Origin: Gammaproteobacteria bacterium
GTDB taxonomy: Bacteria; Pseudomonadota; Gammaproteobacteria; Pseudomonadales; Azotimanducaceae
DNA: 64,000 nt
Assembly: GCA_028821515.1 (NCBI GenBank)
Contig: JAPPGA010000068.1
Coordinates: forward strand, 1-64,000
Reading direction: 5' to 3'
Both the position numbers and the translations under genes were made by a program. Positions 58,508 through 64,000 of the stretch are shown here, one piece after another. How positions within the stretch are numbered: position 1 is the stretch's first letter; every line of letters begins with the position of its first letter. Under the pieces are notes generated by a model that made no database searches, had not been told where the DNA came from, and saw only the letters and a program-made list of their open reading frames with translations.

Positions 58508-58939
58508 CTATTCGGCGGCGCTCATGTAACGAATGGCGCTGACCATCTCCACATCGGAGCAGTCCATGCACGTTCCCTTGGGGGGCATGGCGCCCAGCCC
58601 GGCGTTGCTGGTGCGCAGAAGCTCGTCCATGCCTTTCTCGAGACGGGGCGCCCATTGTTCGGCATCCTGGAACAGTGGCGCCTGGGCCACAGCCGTGGCA
58701 TGGCAGGCGAAACAGAACCGGTCATAGACATCCTGCCCCGACCTCGGTTCCTGGGACACCGCCGCCTCGACCACGGGACTCGCGGCCGAAACTGAACCGC
58801 ACGCCTCGTCTCCTTCAAGACAGGAACTCCCGAACGGCGCAAGACGGTCGCGGATTTCCTCGAGCGTATCTTCCGGGATCGAGCCGGCCCAAACCGGCAC
58901 CGCGAGAAGTGTCGCGAGGGCGAGAAGTCGTTTCACCAT
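58508..58939 (-). CDS. Cytochrome c5-type protein
   Basis: A 143-residue exported monohaem cytochrome: signal peptide MVKRLLALATLLAVPVWAGS, haem motif CFACH in VYDRFCFACHATAVAQAP, Met ligand in LGAMPPKGTCMDCSD, whose two Cys form the structural disulfide of the c5 group. It would carry electrons in the periplasm. Confidence 0.9.
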   Translation of the reverse strand: MVKRLLALATLLAVPVWAGSIPEDTLEEIRDRLAPFGSSCLEGDEACGSVSAASPVVEAAVSQEPRSGQDVYDRFCFACHATAVAQAPLFQDAEQWAPRLEKGMDELLRTSNAGLGAMPPKGTCMDCSDVEMVSAIRYMSAAE

Positions 58940-59041
58940 GTTCCTCCAGTTTCGCGGCGGCGATTGTACTCGATCCGAACCGCAGCAATCGAACGCCGGA
59001 GGTTATTCTTGGCCCCGATCGTTCGAATCGAAGGTTTCCCC

Positions 59042-60067
59042 ATGCCGTATCCCGAAAACGCACCCCTTGAGCAGTGGCTGGCGCAGGCGCCGCCGGAAGA
59101 CGTGCTCGAGCCGGAACTACCCATCATCGACCCCCATCACCACCTGTGGGATTGCCGGAACGCCGATCGGGACCCGCATGTCCGCTGGGAACAGAAGGTA
59201 TATCTCTGCGAGGAGATATCCCGGGACATCCGGGACTCCGGCCACAACGTGGTGCAGACGGTCTTTGCCCAATGCGGCGCCTTCTACCGTGCCGACGGGC
59301 CGGAGGAGATGCGGTGCGTCGGCGAGACGGAGTTCGTTCACGGCATGGCTGCGATGAGTCGGTCCGGCAAGTACGGCGACATGCGCCTGTGCACGGGAAT
59401 CTTCACCAGCGCAGACCTCCAGCTCGGCCAGGCGGTAGAGCGGGTGCTCAAGGCGCACATCGCCGCCTCGCCCAACTTTCGCGGGATACGCTACCCGTTG
59501 CCGGCCGAAATCGACGCCCGGTTCGAGGAAGGCTACGCGATACTGGGGAAACTCGGTCTCAGCTACGACAACTACTCGCCGGACTACGAGCGTCTGCCCC
59601 GACTTGCCACGCTGGCGAAGGCGCACCCCGACGTCACCATCATCGTCAACCATCTCGGCGGGAAGATTGATCCCGATGCCGGCCCGGCCGCGATCGCGCG
59701 GTGGAAGGAGTGCATCGACGCGATCGCGGGCTGTCCCAACGCCGTCATGAAGTGTGGCGGCGCGCAGCAGCGGGTCGGGCCGTGGGAGCCGCCGTTTCAC
59801 ATGCATCAGCGACCGCAGGGACCGCTCGGCTCCGAGGAACTGTGCGAACTGCTGTTTCCGTATTACCAGTACGTCATCGAGGCGTTCGGCGTGGAGCGCT
59901 GCATGTTCGAGAGCAACTTCCCCGTCGACAAGGAGTCCATCTCGTACCGCACGCTATGGAACCTGCTCAAGCGCATCGCCGCGCGGCTGGGACTGAGCGA
60001 TTCGGAGAAGGCGACGATGTTCAGTGGAACAGCGGCTCGCGTGTATCGGCTCCCGCCAGTGGCCTAG
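59042..60067 (+). CDS. Amidohydrolase family 2 (PDC hydrolase-like)
   Basis: A 341-residue TIM-barrel metal hydrolase. Metal-binding IIDPHHHLWDCRN, the later IIVNHLGGK and the terminal CMFESNFPVDKESIS (Asp) are typical of the 2-pyrone-4,6-dicarboxylate lactonase/amidohydrolase-2 family. ATG 59042 (MPYPENAPLEQWL) is preferred to the 58964 alternative. Next to an APC permease and CoA-transferase on the other strand; substrate unknown. Confidence 0.83.
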   Translation: MPYPENAPLEQWLAQAPPEDVLEPELPIIDPHHHLWDCRNADRDPHVRWEQKVYLCEEISRDIRDSGHNVVQTVFAQCGAFYRADGPEEMRCVGETEFVHGMAAMSRSGKYGDMRLCTGIFTSADLQLGQAVERVLKAHIAASPNFRGIRYPLPAEIDARFEEGYAILGKLGLSYDNYSPDYERLPRLATLAKAHPDVTIIVNHLGGKIDPDAGPAAIARWKECIDAIAGCPNAVMKCGGAQQRVGPWEPPFHMHQRPQGPLGSEELCELLFPYYQYVIEAFGVERCMFESNFPVDKESISYRTLWNLLKRIAARLGLSDSEKATMFSGTAARVYRLPPVA

Positions 60068-60074
60068 GGTCTAC

Positions 60075-61460
60075 TCAAGTGCCCTGCGCGTCACGCCCGT
60101 TTCTCACGCGGTAGAAGGTCCAGACGGCAAGCCCGATCGCCGCCCAGCCGATGACCATCGCCCACTCGTAGGGCCACGCCAGCGACGAAGGGCTGAACGG
60201 CATGTACAGCGACAGGAACGCGACGCCCAGAACTATCGCGATGCCGCCGACGGTTCGCGGATAACGAACGCGAAACGGCCGCGGCAGGTCCGGGTCTTTC
60301 CAGCGCAGCACGAGGAACGCGATCGGTACAAAGAGATAGGCCACGACCACGGCCATGGAGCCGGCGTTGATGAGCCACACCAGGATGACCCGCCCAAAGA
60401 GCGGTGAAATGCAGGACAGGACTCCAAGCACGATGACGGCGATCCAAGGCGTGCGGTATTTCGGGTGCAACCGCGAGAACGCCTTGGGCAGGACACCGGA
60501 CTCCGACAACGCGAACATCACGCGGCTGCCGCAGATGATGAACGCGTTCCAGCTCGTCAGGATGCCGCCGACTCCGCCGGCGATCAGCGCGGCGCCCGCC
60601 CACGATCCGCCCCAGAGCGCCGTTGCCGCATCGGCGGTCGCAACGGTCGCGTCGGCGCGCGCCTTGGCATCCAGCCCCAGGGCCACGCCGAAGGATATGG
60701 CTCCGTACCAGAGGACGGCCATGACAAGCGAGGCGATCAGCAACCAGCCGATCCGGTTCGCCGGCAGGTCGATCTCTTCCGCCGACTGCGGCAGGACATC
60801 GAAGCCCACCATCAGCGCGGGCACCATGATGAGCACGGTGAGGATCCCCGTCGCGGGAATACCGATGAGCGGTTGTGCGTTGGACCATTCGCCGTTCCCC
60901 GCTGCGCCCGTGAAGAGAATGACGCCGGCCAGCAGGATGGCGCCAGTGATAGCGGTCTGCACGAAGGCCGCGGTGCGGATGCCGATAACATTGATCCAGG
61001 TCATGACCACCGTCGCGCCCACGCCTATCGCCACGAAGCCGAGGTGCACAGGAGCGTCCAGCACATGCCATAGCGTGGCGATGCGTATCTCCGGAAACAG
61101 GTATTCCACCGCCGTCGGCAGCGCGACCGATTCGAACAGGCACACGACCGCATACGCCATCAGGAGCGCCCAGGTGCAGACGAACGACCATCCGGGACCC
61201 AGCGCGGCGCGGGTATAGACGTGTTCGCCGCCGGCCTTGGGCATGGCGGCCACGAGTTCGGAATAGGTGAGTCCGATGAAGGCGATGGCGACCCCGCCCG
61301 CCGCGAACGCGATCAGCGTCCCGAGGGACCCGGCGTTCTCGACCCAGTGACCGGTGAGCAGCACCCAGCTCCAACCGATCATCGCCCCGAAGGAGAGCGT
61401 CAGCACCTCCCGGGCGCGAAGTACGCGCTTGAAACGGCCTTCAGGTGGGCTAGAAGACAA
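60075..61460 (-). CDS. APC-superfamily amino acid permease
   Basis: A 461-residue, about 12-helix inner-membrane permease. The N-terminal GAMIGWSWVLLTGHWVENAG carries the family glycine-rich substrate-binding helix; a later GGVGGILTSWNAFIICGSRV corresponds to the helix-8 region. The start is TTG 61460, with AGGAAAG upstream, overlapping the CoA-transferase end by 11 bp, so they are coupled. Confidence 0.87.
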   Translation of the reverse strand: MSSSPPEGRFKRVLRAREVLTLSFGAMIGWSWVLLTGHWVENAGSLGTLIAFAAGGVAIAFIGLTYSELVAAMPKAGGEHVYTRAALGPGWSFVCTWALLMAYAVVCLFESVALPTAVEYLFPEIRIATLWHVLDAPVHLGFVAIGVGATVVMTWINVIGIRTAAFVQTAITGAILLAGVILFTGAAGNGEWSNAQPLIGIPATGILTVLIMVPALMVGFDVLPQSAEEIDLPANRIGWLLIASLVMAVLWYGAISFGVALGLDAKARADATVATADAATALWGGSWAGAALIAGGVGGILTSWNAFIICGSRVMFALSESGVLPKAFSRLHPKYRTPWIAVIVLGVLSCISPLFGRVILVWLINAGSMAVVVAYLFVPIAFLVLRWKDPDLPRPFRVRYPRTVGGIAIVLGVAFLSLYMPFSPSSLAWPYEWAMVIGWAAIGLAVWTFYRVRNGRDAQGT

Positions 61461-62643
61461 CGCCGGCTTTCCTCAGTCCAGCGATCTCGTCCGGTGAGAA
61501 ACCGGCTTCTCCCAGCAGTTCGTCCGTATGTTCACCGAGTGCCGGCGTATGGCGAGAGATGCCGGCCGGCGTCCCGCTGAAACGTCCGGGGGGTCGAGGT
61601 TGCCGCAGCGTGCCACCCACCGGATGCTCGAACTCGACCAGTGCCCCCATTGCTCGAACCTGGGGATCGTTGGCCACCTCTTCACGCTGGTTGATCCTTG
61701 CGAAAGGCACCTGGTGCCGTTCCAGCCGCTCGCACAGGTCATCCGTGGTGAATCGCGCATAGGCATCGTCGATCGCGCGCATCACCTCCGGGCTCGGCCC
61801 CACCCCGGTGCGCACGTCGCGATCCTTCTCCGACAGCTCTTCCGTCAGTTCCAGGGCCTGGAACACACCTTTCCACTCGCGTGTCTGCACCGGCATCGTG
61901 GCGATGTATCCGTCCGCAGTCTTCTTCACCTTGCTCGGGCGCGGCCTCTGCCTCAGCCTCTGCGTCATGACATCGACGCTCTCCCCCACGAAGTGCTGGT
62001 TGACCATGGCGTCCGGCCAGAGAAAGAAGAGCGCGGAGTCGAGCATCGAGACGTCGATCCGCTGCCCCACGCCTGTCCGTTCCCTGGCGTACAGGGCCGA
62101 ACACACCGCCTGCGCCGCCGTCATGGCAGTGACCTTGTCGCAAATGAGTGTATTGACCAATGCCGGCTCCCCCGTTTCGGGGTCCGCCTGCAACGATGCA
62201 ATGCCGGAAATGGCCTGGATTACCGCGTCGTAGACACGTCGGCCAGCGTACGGCCCCGTGGCGCCAACACCGTTGATGGACGCGAATATCAGCCGTGGGT
62301 TCAGCTCAGAGAGTGACGCGTAGCCGACACCCAGACGCTCCATCACGCCTGGCCTGAAGTTCTCCATCAAGACGTCCGCGTTAGCGACGAAACGATGCAG
62401 CACGGACTTGCCCGCATCCCCGGAAAGGTCGATGCCAATGGAGCGCTTGTTCCGGTTCAGCGCGGCGAACTGCGCGTCCAGCCCGTTTCGCGAGACCCGC
62501 ATGGGACCGCGCTGCATGTCGCCGCCTGGGGGCTCCACCTTGACCACATCCGCGCCCTGGTCGCCGAGAATCGATGCCGCCATGGGTCCCGAGTAGACCG
62601 TCGTCATGTCGATGACCCGGACTCCCGACAGCGACCCGGTCAT
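61450..62643 (-). CDS. Class III CoA-transferase (CaiB/BaiF family)
   Basis: A 397-residue CoA-transferase moving CoA between carboxylic acids. Features: GVRVIDMTTVYSGPMAASIL, GADVVKVEPPGGD, NRNKRSIGIDL, ENFRPGVMERLG and the catalytic Asp in IDVSMLDSALFF. ATG 62643 is taken; an in-frame ATG at 62667 adds eight residues. Coupled to the permease, suggesting uptake and activation of a carboxylate or amino-acid-derived acid. Confidence 0.9.
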   Translation of the reverse strand: MTGSLSGVRVIDMTTVYSGPMAASILGDQGADVVKVEPPGGDMQRGPMRVSRNGLDAQFAALNRNKRSIGIDLSGDAGKSVLHRFVANADVLMENFRPGVMERLGVGYASLSELNPRLIFASINGVGATGPYAGRRVYDAVIQAISGIASLQADPETGEPALVNTLICDKVTAMTAAQAVCSALYARERTGVGQRIDVSMLDSALFFLWPDAMVNQHFVGESVDVMTQRLRQRPRPSKVKKTADGYIATMPVQTREWKGVFQALELTEELSEKDRDVRTGVGPSPEVMRAIDDAYARFTTDDLCERLERHQVPFARINQREEVANDPQVRAMGALVEFEHPVGGTLRQPRPPGRFSGTPAGISRHTPALGEHTDELLGEAGFSPDEIAGLRKAGVVF

Positions 62644-62680
62644 GCTCTGTTCGCGCGGTTGAATCACATAAGCCCTTCGT

Positions 62681-62756
62681 TGGTGGCCAGGGGTGGAATC
62701 GAACCACCGACACGCGGATTTTCAGTCCACTGCTCTACCGACTGAGCTACCTGGCC
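62681..62756 (-). tRNA. tRNA-Phe (GAA)
   Basis: A 76-nt cloverleaf on the minus strand: acceptor GGCCAGG/CCTGGCC, D-arm GCTC...GAGC, anticodon stem GTGGA/TCCGC with loop CTGAAAA (anticodon GAA), T-arm GGTGG-TTCGATT-CCACC, and an encoded CCA end. Confidence 0.97.
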
Positions 62757-62944
62757 GGATTGGACACGCGGCCGCGGAAGCGGTCGCGCGGTCGAAGGCG
62801 CGGCGTATTAAATCCCTTGGACCGAAAACGGTCAACAACCCCACCGAGCGCTTTGGGTGATCGCGTCAGTCATGTTCCCCAGTTGTTGATGAGGTCGAAA
62901 CTCGCCACCAATGACTGGGGGTATCCCCCCTCGTACGCCGCTCT
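62757..62944. other. Non-coding stretch beside tRNA-Phe
   Basis: No supported gene. It includes the upstream region of the tRNA and probably its promoter. A TATTAA run lies about 50 bp upstream of the tRNA 5-prime end. Confidence 0.3.
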
Positions 62945-63085
62945 CTATGCGGAGATCCGAAGTTGCATGCCCAGAGCTCGCGTGATTCGCATCACCGTGG
63001 CAAACGTCGGGTTGCCGTTTGCCGATAGCGCCTTGTACAGACTGGCTGGAGCCGCGCCGCCTAGATTGGACAACGCCGATTCTCC
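62945..63085 (-). pseudogene. Remnant of a HigA-like addiction-module antitoxin (HTH C-terminus)
   Basis: On the minus strand a 46-codon segment ends ASLYKALSANGNPTFATVMR, ITRALGMQLRISA, the C-terminal half of the XRE-type antidote family found with HigB/RelE-like toxins. It is preceded by an in-frame TAG at about 63088, so the N-terminal half and any toxin are lost. It lies 190 bp from tRNA-Phe, a common integration region. Confidence 0.65.
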
Positions 63086-63118
63086 CTAGTCACACGAACC
63101 ACGCATCCCTACCAATAT

Positions 63119-63787
63119 TCATCGCAACGCGCTGAATACACCTTCCGGTACCGCCGCCGAAAAAGTACCGTAACCCGGCGCGAACACGCGGCGGCAGTGC
63201 AACGCGAGGCGTGTATGTGCCTGCTCGTTTGACGCCGGCGCCCCGTAGAGATGATCGCCCACGACTGCGTGACCTATCCAGGAGAGATGGACGCGAATCT
63301 GGTGTGAGCGACCCGTAATTGGCTGCACGGCCACGAGCGTGCGCTTCTGCCCCCTCGCGATCACACGGACGCTGGTCGTGCTCGCATGGCCACCTTCGGC
63401 GTCGATCGTCCATCCTTGGCGCGTTGGTCGTATCTCCTCTCGGAGGCCCGCCACGCGGTATCGGCTCTTGCGTCCTTGCCGGAGGGGCAGGTCGATGGTC
63501 AGCGTACGCCCTGACGGCAGGTGGCCGCAGACGGCGGCTACATAGTGCTTGCGCACCGCGCGCGCATTGAAGGCGCGGCTCAGGTTCCGCTGGGTATGCC
63601 GATCGAGCGCGACCAGCAGAATGCCGCTGGTGCCCTTGTCCAGGCGGTGGACGAGGCGCGGACGGGAGTATGTGGCCTTGAGTTCCGGGAGCAGGCAGGG
63701 CGCGCCGGTGCGATCGTCCAGCACCGAGACCCCGCTTGGCTTGTTGATGACCAGCAGGCTGCCGTCTTCGAAGAGGACGTCAAGCAT
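63119..63787 (-). CDS. RluA-family 23S rRNA/tRNA pseudouridine synthase
   Basis: A 222-residue enzyme of the RluA group. Catalytic Asp in RLVHRLDKGTSGILLVAL; LYVINKPSG-like LLVINKPSGVSV; ITGRSHQIRVHLSWIGH. It lacks an S4 domain, as in RluA itself. ATG 63787 is preferred to TTG 63793. It overlaps the end of the upstream peptidase gene by 8 bp. Target uridine not determined. Confidence 0.9.
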   Translation of the reverse strand: MLDVLFEDGSLLVINKPSGVSVLDDRTGAPCLLPELKATYSRPRLVHRLDKGTSGILLVALDRHTQRNLSRAFNARAVRKHYVAAVCGHLPSGRTLTIDLPLRQGRKSRYRVAGLREEIRPTRQGWTIDAEGGHASTTSVRVIARGQKRTLVAVQPITGRSHQIRVHLSWIGHAVVGDHLYGAPASNEQAHTRLALHCRRVFAPGYGTFSAAVPEGVFSALR

Positions 63788-64000
63788 CCGCAAGGGTGCG
63801 CGCGATTTGTATTACCGCGCGGCAAATCGTCTCGGTCTTTTCGAGGTCGATGGTCTCGGGCCAACGGTCGTCCGGGTGGTGGAACCAGGGGTTCTTGCCC
63901 AGAAGCGAGAGGTAGCTCCCGCCAGCGTCGAAGACATTCTGGGCTTCTCCGCCCGGGCGGACGTCGGTCGGCACGATCATCGCGGGCGAGATGCCGAAGG
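63780..64000 (-). CDS. M28-like peptidase, C-terminal end (cut by window edge)
   Basis: The last 72 codons of a gene beginning outside the window. GGSYLSLLGKNPWFHHPDDR, then WPETIDLEKTETICR, resembles the C-terminal part of M28 aminopeptidase-type proteins, where the His is a metal ligand. The assignment rests on this short segment only. The stop overlaps the rluA-family start. Confidence 0.6.
   Translation of the reverse strand, partial: FGISPAMIVPTDVRPGGEAQNVFDAGGSYLSLLGKNPWFHHPDDRWPETIDLEKTETICRAVIQIARTLADA

Overview
The window is a GC-rich (about two thirds G+C by eye), densely coded stretch of a gammaproteobacterial chromosome. The core gene orders are those of Gammaproteobacteria: yrfG-hslR next to pckA as in enterics, and hemB-trxA-rho, hemCDXY, argH, lptM-lysA-dapF-xerC-yigB, comM and amtB-glnK in the order known from Pseudomonas. 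The accessory genes (sulfotransferase, SCP2, class III CoA-transferase, DUF35/thiolase pair, flavin monooxygenase, type-B esterases, many amidohydrolases) resemble those of uncultured, probably marine, heterotrophic gammaproteobacteria. The species cannot be named from the sequence.

Layout. 1-7.9 kb: a cytochrome P450 N-terminal part at the edge, a GYD protein, a type-B carboxylesterase, acpH-gshA, pckA, hslR-yrfG. 7.9-15 kb: a secreted amidohydrolase with cysQ, then four tandem paralogous cupins, then a DUF35/thiolase pair and an AT-rich gap. 15-19 kb: a ketopantoate-reductase-like enzyme, a GrdB/PrdB-like gene with an in-frame TGA that reads best as selenocysteine, a small Cys protein with an acyl-CoA synthetase, and an orphan FitA-like antitoxin. 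19-25 kb: a 3-methyladenine DNA glycosylase, grxD, an ABC-F ATPase, an ECF sigma/anti-sigma-like/PDZ operon and a Cys-rich exported protein. 25-29 kb: SCP2, sulfotransferase, an unrecognised protein and a luciferase-like monooxygenase. 29.6-48.3 kb: the conserved block of haem, diaminopimelate/lysine and arginine synthesis, rho, xerC and comM, interrupted by a Phd/PIN toxin-antitoxin pair, a broken solute-binding protein gene and an MFS transporter. 48.3-54.4 kb: two small ORFs, a second esterase, an intact family-5 solute-binding protein, a cupin and thrC. 54.5-57 kb: a nitrogen-response operon (porin-glnK-amtB) with a sigma-54-like promoter and a terminator. 57-64 kb: an IS4-like transposase-derived gene lacking key acidic residues, cytochrome c5, amidohydrolase, APC permease, CoA-transferase, tRNA-Phe, an antitoxin remnant, an RluA-type pseudouridine synthase and the end of an M28-like peptidase.

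Two families of dispersed, strongly folded non-coding repeats run through the window. Family A has three copies of exactly 86 bp, each placed at gene junctions. Family B has three full copies of about 117-137 bp plus one partial copy, often bounded by CTAG and repeatedly next to broken genes or supplying a stop codon. With the selenocysteine gene and the four-cupin array, these are the most unusual content.
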